From positions 391,469 to 455,468 of the forward strand of contig NZ_FOZI01000001.1 of NCBI RefSeq assembly GCF_900114495.1: 64,000 bases of DNA, given 5' to 3'. Positions 22,328 to 30,506 of the stretch are shown one piece after another (positions within the stretch are counted from its first letter, which is position 1; each line of letters begins with the position of its first letter). The translations under genes and the position numbers were made by a program. Under the pieces are notes generated by a model that was not told the DNA's origin, made no database searches, and was given only the letters and a program-made list of their open reading frames with translations. The DNA comes from Dyella sp. OK004. Its GTDB lineage: Bacteria; Pseudomonadota; Gammaproteobacteria; Xanthomonadales; Rhodanobacteraceae.

Positions 22328-23167
22328 ATGCGCGTAACCAAGCTGCAGACCCTCAAAGTACTCCTTGTGCTCGCCGTCGCCGCCTCGATGAGCGCGTGCT
22401 CGATGTTCGGCCACAAGAAGGACACCATCGACACCATGCCGGTGGACAAGCTGTACGCCAACGCGCACAACTCGCTGGAACACGCCGACTATGCGGCTTC
22501 GACCAAGGCCTACCAGCGCCTGATCGCCCGCTTCCCGTCCGGCGACTACAACGAACAGGCCCAGCTTGATCTGGCCTATTCGCAGTACAAGGACAACCAG
22601 CCGGACGACGCTTATTCCACGATCAACCGCTTCATCAAGACGTATCCGACCCACAAACATGTCGATTATGCCTATTACCTGCGCGGCCTGATCAATTTCG
22701 ACCGTACCGGTGGCTTCGTGGAGCGCGTTTTCCAGCGCACCCAGTCGCAGTCGCGCCGCGACCAGGGCTACAACCTGCAGGCGTTTGACGACTTCTCGGA
22801 GCTGACCCGCCGCTTCCCGGACAGCGCCTACTCGGCCGATGCCCGCCAGCGCATGATCTACCTGCGCAACGTGCTGGCCCAGTTCGAGGTCAACGTGGCC
22901 GAGTTCTATCTGCGCAACAAGGCCTTCGTCGCCTCGGCCGACCGCGCCCAGTACGTAATCGAGCACTACCAGCAGGCGCCGCAGACTGGCGACGCGCTGG
23001 CTATCCTCACCCGCAGCTACATCGGCCTGGAGCAGCCCAAGCTGGCCGACCAGACTCGCCAGGTGCTGGCCCTGAACTATCCGGACCACCCCTACCTGAC
23101 CGACGCCAAGTGGCCGCATGCACCGTCGATCCTGCGCAAGATGGTGCCGTTCTCCGGCCACCACTAA
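22328..23167 (+). CDS. bamD: Outer-membrane assembly lipoprotein BamD
   Basis: Lipoprotein of the BAM complex that helps fold and insert outer-membrane barrels. At 279 aa it has a lipoprotein signal peptide with the acylated Cys24 in SMSACSMFG, and TPR repeats across the body (KLYANAHNSLEHADYAAS, then RFPSGDYNEQAQLDLAYS and RFPDSAYSADARQRM). The start at 22328 gives the right signal peptide; an in-frame start at 22247 would bury it. A strong terminator follows the stop. Confidence 0.96.
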   Translation: MRVTKLQTLKVLLVLAVAASMSACSMFGHKKDTIDTMPVDKLYANAHNSLEHADYAASTKAYQRLIARFPSGDYNEQAQLDLAYSQYKDNQPDDAYSTINRFIKTYPTHKHVDYAYYLRGLINFDRTGGFVERVFQRTQSQSRRDQGYNLQAFDDFSELTRRFPDSAYSADARQRMIYLRNVLAQFEVNVAEFYLRNKAFVASADRAQYVIEHYQQAPQTGDALAILTRSYIGLEQPKLADQTRQVLALNYPDHPYLTDAKWPHAPSILRKMVPFSGHH

Positions 23168-23190
23168 GCCAGACCGGCTCCACAAAGAAC

Positions 23191-23221
23191 GCCGCGACCC
23201 GCAAGGATCGCGGCTTTTTTG
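23191..23221 (+). terminator. Rho-independent terminator after bamD
   Basis: GCCGCGACC and GGATCGCGGC form a stem over a short CGCAA loop, followed by CTTTTTTG. It also faces the end of the convergent GNAT gene and could serve both strands. Confidence 0.9.
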
Positions 23222-23224
23222 TTT

Positions 23225-23995
23225 TCATCGCATCATCGCCACCAGCTCGCCGAAGCGACTGAAGCCGGCCCTGGCGTAAACTCGGTCCTCGTTCTCGCGG
23301 GCCGTCATCAGGAACGGCAGTTCAATACCCTGCACCAGCGCGTGCTCGGCCAGCAGGGCGGCCATCGCGCGACCGACACCGCGACCACGTGCTTCCGCAT
23401 GTACGCCGATGGCGGCAATCTCGGCGACACCCCCGAGCGGCGGCGAGTAGAGGCCAGCCCCCAAGGTTTCGCGGCTGCCACTGGCACGCGCCAGCGCCAC
23501 CGCGCCACCCTGGCCAACCACGCGCACCAGACGCTCCACGTCCGCGGGCGTGGTTTCAGCGACGCCAAACGCCAGGTTCTGCACATGGGCGGCGGCGCGC
23601 AGATCGGCTTCGCATTCGGCCAGCTGCCACTCGACCCCTGCCAGATCACCATCCCCGGCAAGGGTGTCGCGCGTGCAGGTCATCAGCGACAGGGGCTGCT
23701 CGGCCGCGAAGCCCTCGGTAAGCAGAAACGGCAGCACCGCGGGCGCGAGCTCGCCGATGTACTCCAGCCGCGGTGTGCGTTGCCGGCGCTTGAACGCGGT
23801 AACCAGGGCCGACAATGCCGCGGCATCCGGTGTCGCGCCGTCGTCCGGCGTAGCGTAGTTGCGGGATGGCTCGGCGCTGGCCGTATCGAAGGTCAGGGTA
23901 AAAGGGGCCACGCGCAGGCCGCTTCCTTGCAGTGCCATGCGGGCACGCAAGTAAGCAGAGACACGACCCAGGGTCGTGCGGCTTTGAAATGTCAT
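23225..23995 (-). CDS. GNAT-family N-acetyltransferase
   Basis: A 256-aa protein with a GNAT domain in its C-terminal half. IAAIGVHAEARGRGVGRAMA contains the R-G-x-G-x-G/A acetyl-CoA pyrophosphate loop, and RENEDRVYARAGFSRFG is the usual end of the fold. The N-terminal half (about 1-110) resembles a second, degenerate GNAT-like lobe but has no motif I can name. The start is uncertain: ATG at 23995, or GTG at 24028, which would add 11 residues. Substrate unknown. It ends at the bamD terminator. A 20-codon ORF lies upstream on the same strand. Confidence 0.8.
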   Translation of the reverse strand: MTFQSRTTLGRVSAYLRARMALQGSGLRVAPFTLTFDTASAEPSRNYATPDDGATPDAAALSALVTAFKRRQRTPRLEYIGELAPAVLPFLLTEGFAAEQPLSLMTCTRDTLAGDGDLAGVEWQLAECEADLRAAAHVQNLAFGVAETTPADVERLVRVVGQGGAVALARASGSRETLGAGLYSPPLGGVAEIAAIGVHAEARGRGVGRAMAALLAEHALVQGIELPFLMTARENEDRVYARAGFSRFGELVAMMR

Positions 23996-24133
23996 GTTGT
24001 GCACTCTGCTGGCGCCACGGGGGCGCACAAGAACATCCAGACTCAGTCCAGGGAACGGGGCCGCGACAAGGCGGCCGTCAGGCGTGCTTGGAGGCCGGCG
24101 AGATAAGAGCCCGCTCGGAAAACGAGAGCGGCC

Positions 24134-24196
24134 TTAGCAGGCGGCGATCTGCCCGACAGCAGCGGTGGCGGGGTTGTGCGAGGCGATGACAATCAT
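24134..24196 (-). CDS. Possible 20-aa peptide or leader ORF
   Basis: The encoded peptide is MIVIASHNPATAAVGQIAAC. It is preceded by a textbook Shine-Dalgarno AAGAGGAG with 7-bp spacing and by a promoter with a perfect -35 box. A short GC stem (CCGCTC/GAGCGG, 24112-24131) follows the TAA. The peptide is hydrophobic with a C-terminal Cys and matches nothing I know. It could be a real small protein, a leader peptide for the GNAT gene 140 bp downstream, or chance. Nothing shows that it is translated. Confidence 0.4.
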   Translation of the reverse strand: MIVIASHNPATAAVGQIAAC

Positions 24197-24224
24197 TGGC
24201 GCACTCCTCTTGAATCGGCCGCGG

Positions 24225-24253
24225 ATCGTTTCAAGTTGACCGCGTACTGTCAA
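24225..24253 (-). promoter_or_regulatory. Candidate sigma-70 promoter before the 20-aa ORF
   Basis: On the minus strand, TTGACA (24253-24248), a 17-bp spacer and AACGAT (24230-24225). The -35 box and spacing are ideal and the -10 box is half-matching. Predicted transcription would start about 20 nt before the 20-codon ORF. Confidence 0.55.
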
Positions 24254-24339
24254 GTGCGCGATGGCACGTCGCAATGAAACGGGCCAAAGTCGCGAGCAAT
24301 TAAGATGCCGCATACGTCGTTGCTCAACACTTGCTGCTC

Positions 24340-25971
24340 TCAGCGCCAGCCCGACGTAATCGGATAGCGCCGCTCGCGCCCGAAGGCCCGCGTAGTGACG
24401 CGCGGACCCGGCGCCGACTGGCGCCGCTTGAACTCGTTGAGCAACACCAGCCGCACCACGCGGCGCACGGTATCGGCATGAAAGCCCTGCGCGGCGATCT
24501 CGGCCTGCGACTGCTCGCCCTCGATAAAACGCTCGAGGATCGCGTCCAGCTCGTCGTAAGGCGGCAGCGAGTCCTGATCGGTCTGGTTGTCGCGCAGCTC
24601 GGCCGACGGCGGACGCTCGATCACCGCGGCAGGAATCGCATCGTTCTCGCCCAGGCGCGCGGCATGGCCATTGCGCCAGCGCGACAGCCGGTACACCACG
24701 GTCTTGTAGACATCCTTCAGCGGCGCATAGGCACCGCACATGTCGCCATACAAGGTGGCGTAGCCCACGGCCATCTCGCTCTTGTTGCCGGTGGCGAGCA
24801 ACAGTCGGCCGTGCTTGTTGCTAAGAGCCATCAGCATCGCGCCGCGTGTACGCGACTGCAGGTTTTCCTCGGTGATGTCCGCGGGCTTGCCAGCAAAGGC
24901 TGGCGTGAGCGCGTCGACAAAACTCTGGAAAGTCTGCTCGATCGGAATGATGTGGTACTCCACGCCGAGCTGCTCCGCCTGCGCGCGCGCGCCGTCCAGC
25001 GATAGCTGCGAGGTGTAGCGCGAAGGCATCATTATCGCCGTGACACGCTGCGGCCCCAGAGCATCCACCGCCAGCGCCAGCGTCAGCGCGGAATCGATGC
25101 CACCGGAAAGTCCCAGCAGCACGCCACCGAAACCGTTCTTGTCGATGTAGTCGCGGATGCCGCGCACCAGCGCGGCATACAGCGTTGCTTCCGGCGCATC
25201 GGCCGTCAGCGCCGGCCAATTTTCCGGCGTCAGCGTGCGGGTGTCGGCATCGAAGCCGGCCCACAGCAAGGCATCGGCGAAACTCGGCGCACGGGCCGCA
25301 ATCTCGCCGTCGCCATTCACCAGGATCGTGCCGCCGTCGTAGACCACTTCATCCTGACCGCCGATAAGATTCAGATACACAACGGCGCAACCGGTTTCCT
25401 GCGCGCGGGCGCGCAGCACGGCTTCGCGCTCGGCCTGCTTGGCGTTGTCCCAGGGCGACGCGTTGATCACCACGATCAATTCGGCGCCGGCCGCCGCGGC
25501 GCGCGCCGCCGGTTCGGGCTGCCAGATGTCTTCGCAGATCAGCAGGCCGATACGCACGCCTTCGATCGTCGCCATGGCGGTTTCATGGCCTGGACGGAAA
25601 TAACGCTTGTCGTCGAACACACCGTAGTTGGGCAGCGCCTGCTTGTGCGCGGTCACCTCGACGCGGCCTGCGCGCAACAGGCTGGCGGCGTTGTACACCT
25701 CGCCCTCGCTGTGCGGATGGCCAACCAGCGCCGCCACACCATTGGTGGCCGCCGCCAGCGCATGCAGCTCACTGTCGCAGGCAGCCAGGAAGCTCGGCCG
25801 CAGCAGCAGATCCTCCGGCGGATAACCGCTCAGGGTCAGCTCGGGAAACACGATCAGATCCGCACCACCTTCGCGCGCCTGTGCCAGCAGGTCACCGACC
25901 CGCGCGGCATTGGCCGCGACCGCGCCTACCGGAAAATCGAACTGCGCCAGCGCCAGACGAAGGGAGGACAT
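24340..25971 (-). CDS. nadE: Glutamine-dependent NAD+ synthetase
   Basis: Converts nicotinate adenine dinucleotide to NAD+ using ATP and glutamine-derived ammonia. The 543-aa, two-domain protein has an N-terminal nitrilase-type amidase with the Glu44-Lys110-Cys146 triad (FPELTLSGYPP, HKQALPNYGVFDD, LLICEDIW). The C-terminal synthetase domain has the PP-loop GLSGGIDSALT near residue 290 and GNKSEMAVGYATLYGDMCG. Length and layout fit the long, glutamine-using NadE class. It is monocistronic, and a TATCAT box about 40 bp upstream is a possible -10. Confidence 0.96.
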   Translation of the reverse strand: MSSLRLALAQFDFPVGAVAANAARVGDLLAQAREGGADLIVFPELTLSGYPPEDLLLRPSFLAACDSELHALAAATNGVAALVGHPHSEGEVYNAASLLRAGRVEVTAHKQALPNYGVFDDKRYFRPGHETAMATIEGVRIGLLICEDIWQPEPAARAAAAGAELIVVINASPWDNAKQAEREAVLRARAQETGCAVVYLNLIGGQDEVVYDGGTILVNGDGEIAARAPSFADALLWAGFDADTRTLTPENWPALTADAPEATLYAALVRGIRDYIDKNGFGGVLLGLSGGIDSALTLALAVDALGPQRVTAIMMPSRYTSQLSLDGARAQAEQLGVEYHIIPIEQTFQSFVDALTPAFAGKPADITEENLQSRTRGAMLMALSNKHGRLLLATGNKSEMAVGYATLYGDMCGAYAPLKDVYKTVVYRLSRWRNGHAARLGENDAIPAAVIERPPSAELRDNQTDQDSLPPYDELDAILERFIEGEQSQAEIAAQGFHADTVRRVVRLVLLNEFKRRQSAPGPRVTTRAFGRERRYPITSGWR

Positions 25972-26023
25972 GCGTTCGGGTCCACTGCGGGGGGAGGCCG
26001 CCTATGATACCCGAGCACCCCTG

Positions 26024-26641
26024 CTAGCCCATCGGCTGGACCACCAGCAGTACCGCCAGCAGCAGCATGAAAGCGGCCACCAGCACGTCGAACACGCGCC
26101 AGGCCAGCGGGCTGCGGAATACCGGCAACAACACGCGCGCGCCATAGCCCAGCGCGACAAACCAGATGACGCTCGCCGTAGAGGCACCCCACGCGAAAGC
26201 CCAGCGACCCTGCCCCTCGTAATGCGTGGACAGGCTGCCGAGCAGCACCACGGTATCCAGATAAACGTGCGGGTTGAGCAGGGTAAAGCCGAGGCAAGCA
26301 AGAACGACGCGACCGCGGCCGGAGGTGCCATTCCCGGCCGGCTGCAAACCGCTTTCACCGCGCCAGGCGCGCCGTGCGGCCAGGAAGGCGTAGCTGGCCA
26401 GAAACGCAGCCCCGGCGAAACGCAGCACCTGCATCAGCCCCGGCTGGCTCTTCACCGCCAGGCCCATGCCGGCCACACCCAGCAGGATCAGCGCCACATC
26501 GGCCAGCACGCAGACCAGCACCACCGAACCGACATGGCGGCGCTGCAGACCCTGGCGCAAAACAAAGGCGTTTTGCGCACCGATGGCGATGATAAGACCG
26601 GCGCCAGCGGCGAGGCCGGCGAAGTAGGCGGACGTCTGCAT
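26024..26641 (-). CDS. argO: Arginine/lysine exporter of the LysE family
   Basis: A 205-aa, six-helix inner-membrane exporter of basic amino acids. It shows the LysE/ArgO hallmarks AIGAQNAFVLRQGL near residue 20 and LLNPHVYLDTVVLLGS near residue 120. I use the ATG at 26641 because CGAGG lies 6 bp upstream; a start at 26686 would add 15 residues without SD support. It is divergent from an ArgP-type LysR gene, the standard arrangement of ArgO and its activator. Confidence 0.92.
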   Translation of the reverse strand: MQTSAYFAGLAAGAGLIIAIGAQNAFVLRQGLQRRHVGSVVLVCVLADVALILLGVAGMGLAVKSQPGLMQVLRFAGAAFLASYAFLAARRAWRGESGLQPAGNGTSGRGRVVLACLGFTLLNPHVYLDTVVLLGSLSTHYEGQGRWAFAWGASTASVIWFVALGYGARVLLPVFRSPLAWRVFDVLVAAFMLLLAVLLVVQPMG

Positions 26642-26715
26642 GGGGAACCTCGACAGGAAGGCCGCCAATGTCGAGGATTTCATCAATTCAGTAAAACTAA
26701 ATATCCTTAGTCACC

Positions 26716-26730
26716 ATTAGATTTTCTAAT
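26716..26730. promoter_or_regulatory. Palindromic LysR-type (T-N11-A) operator between argO and argP
   Basis: ATTAGA-TTT-TCTAAT is a perfect interrupted palindrome containing T-N11-A (26717 and 26729). It lies 9 bp before the argP start and 75 bp before argO. This is the form and place expected for an ArgP binding site, which would couple arginine or lysine levels to argO expression. Confidence 0.6.
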
Positions 26731-26738
26731 GTCGCCGG

Positions 26739-27668
26739 ATGACGCCGATGAGCCTGCTCAATCCACAGCTGTCCGCCTTCGCCGCCGTGCTCAGCGAAGG
26801 CAGCTTCGAAAGCGCGGCGCGCCGCCTGTCGATCACCCCTTCCGCCATTTCCCAGCGCATCAAGGCGCTGGAGGATCGTCTCGGGCAGATATTGATCCTG
26901 CGCCAGTCGCCCTGCCGCGCCACCGAAGCCGGGCAACGCCTGCTGCGCAGCGTGCAGCAGTTGCAATTGCTGGAAGCCGAAACGCTGGACGATTTCGCTG
27001 TCGAACGTACCGGCGAGGCCAACCCCACCACGGTGGCGATCGCTGTCAATGCCGACTCACTGGCGACGTGGTTCCTCGGTGCGCTGGCCGAACTGCATCA
27101 GCGCCATCGGCTCCTGTTCGATGTGCGCGTGGAAGATCAGGACCACTCCACCGACCTGCTGCGCGACGGCTCGGTGCTCGGCGCCATCACCGCCGATGCG
27201 CATCCGGTGCAGGGCTGCACGGTGCGCAAGCTGGGTGTGATGCGCTATCTGCCGGTGGCTTCGCCGGCCTTCGTCGCCCGGCATTTCGCCAAAGGCCTCG
27301 ATGCCGCCTCGCTGGGGCATGCGCCGATGCTGGTGTTCAATCGCAAGGACGCCTTGCAATGGCGCTTCATGCGTAGCGTCACGCGCGCGCGGTTAGCGCC
27401 GCCGATGCATTACCTGCCCTCGTCGACTGGGTTCGTCGAAGCCGCCGCACTTGGACTGGGTTGGGCGATGGCACCGGAATCGATGTTGAAGCGCCCGCTT
27501 GGCGAGGGCACGGTACAGGCGCTGGAGCCCGGACGCTGGCTGGATGTGCCGCTGTATTGGCAGCACTGGTCGATCCGCTCGGTCACCCTGTCTCACGTTA
27601 CCGATGCCTTGATCGCCGCCGCCGCTCAGGGCCTGCGCCTCTCCGATACAACACGCCGGCACACCTGA
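26739..27668 (+). CDS. argP: LysR-family activator of argO (ArgP/IciA)
   Basis: A 309-aa LysR-type regulator. The N-terminal winged helix-turn-helix spans residues 5-65 (LSAFAAVLSEGSFESAARRL, SAISQRIKALED), and a periplasmic-binding-protein-like effector domain follows from about 95. The LNPQLSAFAAV start and the divergent argO identify the ArgP (IciA) subfamily, which senses Arg or Lys. The start could also be the ATG at 26748. It converges on the alpha-galactosidase gene 37 bp away. Confidence 0.9.
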   Translation: MTPMSLLNPQLSAFAAVLSEGSFESAARRLSITPSAISQRIKALEDRLGQILILRQSPCRATEAGQRLLRSVQQLQLLEAETLDDFAVERTGEANPTTVAIAVNADSLATWFLGALAELHQRHRLLFDVRVEDQDHSTDLLRDGSVLGAITADAHPVQGCTVRKLGVMRYLPVASPAFVARHFAKGLDAASLGHAPMLVFNRKDALQWRFMRSVTRARLAPPMHYLPSSTGFVEAAALGLGWAMAPESMLKRPLGEGTVQALEPGRWLDVPLYWQHWSIRSVTLSHVTDALIAAAAQGLRLSDTTRRHT

Positions 27669-27705
27669 GTCTGGAGTACCGGCGTCACCGTCGCCGGAAT
27701 CAGTC

Positions 27706-29031
27706 CTACAACGCCAGCCGCACCATCACCACACCATGCGAGGGAACCCGGGCAGAGAAGTGCCCGGCAGCACGACCTAGCGACCGGTGCGCCCAAAGAT
27801 CGCGGACGTTGAGCGAGAGCGCCTCCGGAAAACCGAGATCGGTCCAATGCGCGGTGATGTCCGCGGGCTTGTCGCTGCGATTGAACAGCACAACGGCGCG
27901 ATCGCCGTTCGCCAATGGCCTGGCCCACACCTCCAGGTCGCCGTCATCGCGCACGCGATGGCCCGCCACGCCAAGCTTGTCCTGATCGACGGCGATGATC
28001 TCGTGATTGAGCAGAATCTCTTTGGTCTTCGCATCCATCGCGGCAATATCGTTACCCGCCAGCAGCGGCGCGGCGATGATCGCCCACAGACTGAACTGCG
28101 AACGGTATTCGTCGTCGGTCATGCCGCCATTGCCGATCTCGAGCATGTCGGGATCGTTCCAGTGACCCGGTCCGGCATAGGCATACAGCGGCTCGGTCAG
28201 GTCGAGGATATTCACCACGCCCAGGCTGGTACCTTTGCGGCCCGCCCACGTGTCGTAAATGTCTTCCGTGGTGCGCCACAGGTTGCCAACCTTCTCGCCC
28301 CATTCCCAGGGCATCGACTTGTCGGTCATGGTCGGCCGGTTGACACCCCAGTTGCAGATCGAGAACACGATGTCGCGCCCGGTGGCACGCAGCGCATCCG
28401 CCATCGTCGTATAGGCCTCTTCACTGTCGCGCGTGCCGGTAAAGCACCAGTCGTACTTGAGATAGTCGGCACCCCAGCGCGCATAGGTGAGTGCGTCCTG
28501 GTATTCGTGCCCAAGGCTGCCGGGGCGGCGCCCGCAAGTCTTGGTGCCGGCGTCCGAATAGATCCCGAACTTCAATCCCCGGGAATGAATGTAATCGGCG
28601 AGCGCCTTGATGCCGGAAGGAAACTTCACCGGGTCGGCCACGATGTTGCCGTCCGCATCGCGCCCGCTCTGCCAGCAATCATCGATGACGACGTATGCGT
28701 AGCCGGCATCGCGCATGCCGCTGCTGACCATGGCGTCGGTCACGTTGCGCACGGCTTGCTCGTCGATCTTGCAACCGAACTTGTTCCAGCTGTTCCATCC
28801 CATCGGCGGCGTCAGTGCCAGGCCGTTGGCCGTGCGCGCAGGATCGCGCGAGGGCCGGAAGATCGATTTGTTCGGACCGAACTCCGTGCGGTAGACCTTC
28901 TGACTGCCGGGTTCGTCGCCGGGCGGCGTTTGCGCGGCCGCGGTAGGTAGCCAAGAGCACAGTAGACATATCCATCCAAGCAAGGCAAAGAAAATTCCTT
29001 GCGGACGGACGCGGTTTCTCTTGGCATACAT
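27706..29031 (-). CDS. Secreted GH27 alpha-galactosidase
   Basis: A 441-aa glycosidase that releases terminal alpha-galactose. A signal peptide covers about residues 1-34 (hydrophobic FFALLGWICLLCSWL, then TAAAQ). The barrel has the GH27 entry PPMGWNSWNKFGC, the nucleophile Asp194 in LKYDWC, the likely acid/base Asp257 in WRTTEDI, and GHWNDPDMLEIGN. A small C-terminal beta domain follows. The ATG at 29031 has GGGAG 8 bp upstream. It stands alone. Melibiose, raffinose or galactomannan side chains are possible targets. Confidence 0.9.
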   Translation of the reverse strand: MYAKRNRVRPQGIFFALLGWICLLCSWLPTAAAQTPPGDEPGSQKVYRTEFGPNKSIFRPSRDPARTANGLALTPPMGWNSWNKFGCKIDEQAVRNVTDAMVSSGMRDAGYAYVVIDDCWQSGRDADGNIVADPVKFPSGIKALADYIHSRGLKFGIYSDAGTKTCGRRPGSLGHEYQDALTYARWGADYLKYDWCFTGTRDSEEAYTTMADALRATGRDIVFSICNWGVNRPTMTDKSMPWEWGEKVGNLWRTTEDIYDTWAGRKGTSLGVVNILDLTEPLYAYAGPGHWNDPDMLEIGNGGMTDDEYRSQFSLWAIIAAPLLAGNDIAAMDAKTKEILLNHEIIAVDQDKLGVAGHRVRDDGDLEVWARPLANGDRAVVLFNRSDKPADITAHWTDLGFPEALSLNVRDLWAHRSLGRAAGHFSARVPSHGVVMVRLAL

Positions 29032-29254
29032 CGGGTAGCTCCCTGGATAGATGACAGCCGGCGTGGCAGGCATCCACTCAAGCTATCAAGGCATACCTAC
29101 GTTGCCTTGCACTTAATCAACACCATCTGTGACGAATTCGGCCTAAATCCCATCGCCGGACACCGCCCTTCTTAAAGATTTTCCGGCCGCGGCCGACCTG
29201 ATGTCATAACCACCCATCATCCCGCCAACCGCTTCTCATCCAGCCTTCCGCCGT

Positions 29255-29539
29255 ATGCTCAAATGTTTGTTCGTTAGCGTGGCCACTCTGTCCCTGATGT
29301 CGGTTGCATACCAGGCTTCATCCAACGAAACCGCAACTGTCGAGGTCAGTCTCGTGATCAAGGAAAGCTGCGTAGTGCGGCAGGTTGACGGAGAGCAGGC
29401 CGACCAGACCGCTCCATCGGTGGAGTGCGCATTGGATTCGCCTTACGGCGTGCAGCCCGGCGCGCATCGTCCGCCGCATGCCAAGGCTCCCCGGTCTTCC
29501 GTACCTATCACTCCGAGCCTGTGGCAAGTGACATTCTGA
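29255..29539 (+). CDS. Small secreted protein, abbreviated SCPU/pilin-like
   Basis: A 94-aa protein with a signal peptide (MLKCLFVSVATLSLMSVAYQ, then ASSNE). The mature part begins ETATVEVSLVIKESCVV, which resembles the first strand of spore-coat-U/Csu subunits such as the neighbouring TATFTVTLTLQANCAI. It continues with VECALDSPYGVQPG (compare VTCTNTTPYNVGLDAG) and ends LWQVTF (compare VTATVYF). The central part of the fold is missing. It could be a remnant subunit or a real minor protein. It converges on the tip-protein gene. Confidence 0.5.
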   Translation: MLKCLFVSVATLSLMSVAYQASSNETATVEVSLVIKESCVVRQVDGEQADQTAPSVECALDSPYGVQPGAHRPPHAKAPRSSVPITPSLWQVTF

Positions 29540-29546
29540 GTGTCCC

Positions 29547-30506
29547 TCAGAATTCGATGGTGGCCGTAATGGTGTCGCTGTAGTTGCCCGGCATCGGCGT
29601 GGTCTGTGCCGGCACGCTGCCGTATACCGTGATGGCCTGCGTATTGCCCGTACCGGTGGCAGTGACGCGGGTGGTGCTACCGCTGCCATCACCCCAGACC
29701 TGAGTGTGCGCAAGATCCGTGTACAGCTGGTAGTTCACCGAACCGCCGCCACCCTGCCGCTGCATCACTCGCGCGGCGACGTTGGTGCTGCCGCCACCGT
29801 TGAGCGAGATGCGGTACGCATCGTTATTGGTGCATTTGACGGATAAATTGCTGCTTGCGGAAAGCCCGGTCTTTAGCACCCCGGCCGTGCCGAAATTGAG
29901 GTTGCTAGCGCTGATGTTGCAGTTGTTCACCACTGTGGCGGTAGCGGTGAAGGGAAAGCTACCGCCCGAAGCGGCAATCGAAGTGCATGCCGGCGCAATC
30001 AACAGGTAGTACTGATACGCCAATACGGTCTGGGCGCTAGTGAAATTCTGGCTATAGACCGTATCGCTGTTTCCCACCGATGGCACAGTGGGCTGATTGG
30101 CGGCAATCAGCCCGTAGTACGTCACCGATTGACTGGCCGTGGTGCCAATCAACGGCTTGGCGATACTGAGGGAGATCGGCGTCGTGCCATTCGTGGTCGA
30201 ACCCCACGGTTGGGTACGGGCACTGTCACGATACAAGTCGTACTGCATGGTGTTGCTGCCATTGCTGAGCTGGCGCGGGCTGGGCGCAGCCAGGTTCAGA
30301 CACACCTGCGCGTTCGGCTGCAGCGAGATAATGGTCCAGTTGCAGGTGACGGTAATAGTAGCGGTGCCTTGAACGGCGGCGCCGCTGATCGGGCTGACGC
30401 TACCGAACACCATGTTGCTGGGGGCCGCTGTGCAGGTCTGCGCTTTTGCTTCGTTACCGCAGCACAGTAACAGGCCCATCAACAGCAGGCAGAACATCGC
30501 CTTCAT
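29547..30506 (-). CDS. Two-domain SCPU tip protein of archaic chaperone-usher pilus (CsuE-like)
   Basis: A 319-aa secreted protein with a signal peptide (MKAMFCLLLMGLLLCCGNEAKA) and two consecutive spore coat protein U domains (about 24-165 and 170-319). Each begins with a Cys-containing strand followed by FG, and the protein ends ITATIEF. One domain matching the rod subunit plus one divergent domain is the layout of the CsuE tip adhesin. The ATG at 30506 has GGAG upstream and overlaps the usher stop (ATGA). Last gene of the four-gene pilus operon. Confidence 0.85.
   Translation of the reverse strand: MKAMFCLLLMGLLLCCGNEAKAQTCTAAPSNMVFGSVSPISGAAVQGTATITVTCNWTIISLQPNAQVCLNLAAPSPRQLSNGSNTMQYDLYRDSARTQPWGSTTNGTTPISLSIAKPLIGTTASQSVTYYGLIAANQPTVPSVGNSDTVYSQNFTSAQTVLAYQYYLLIAPACTSIAASGGSFPFTATATVVNNCNISASNLNFGTAGVLKTGLSASSNLSVKCTNNDAYRISLNGGGSTNVAARVMQRQGGGGSVNYQLYTDLAHTQVWGDGSGSTTRVTATGTGNTQAITVYGSVPAQTTPMPGNYSDTITATIEF

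Noticed and set aside
23992-24036. A 14-codon frame overlapping the GNAT start as ATGA
   Set aside because: It has no ribosome site and lies in the region where the GNAT start is itself uncertain; probably chance.
27787-28950. A 387-codon open frame antisense to the alpha-galactosidase
   Set aside because: The sense strand shows GH27 catalytic residues and a signal peptide, whereas the antisense product has none.
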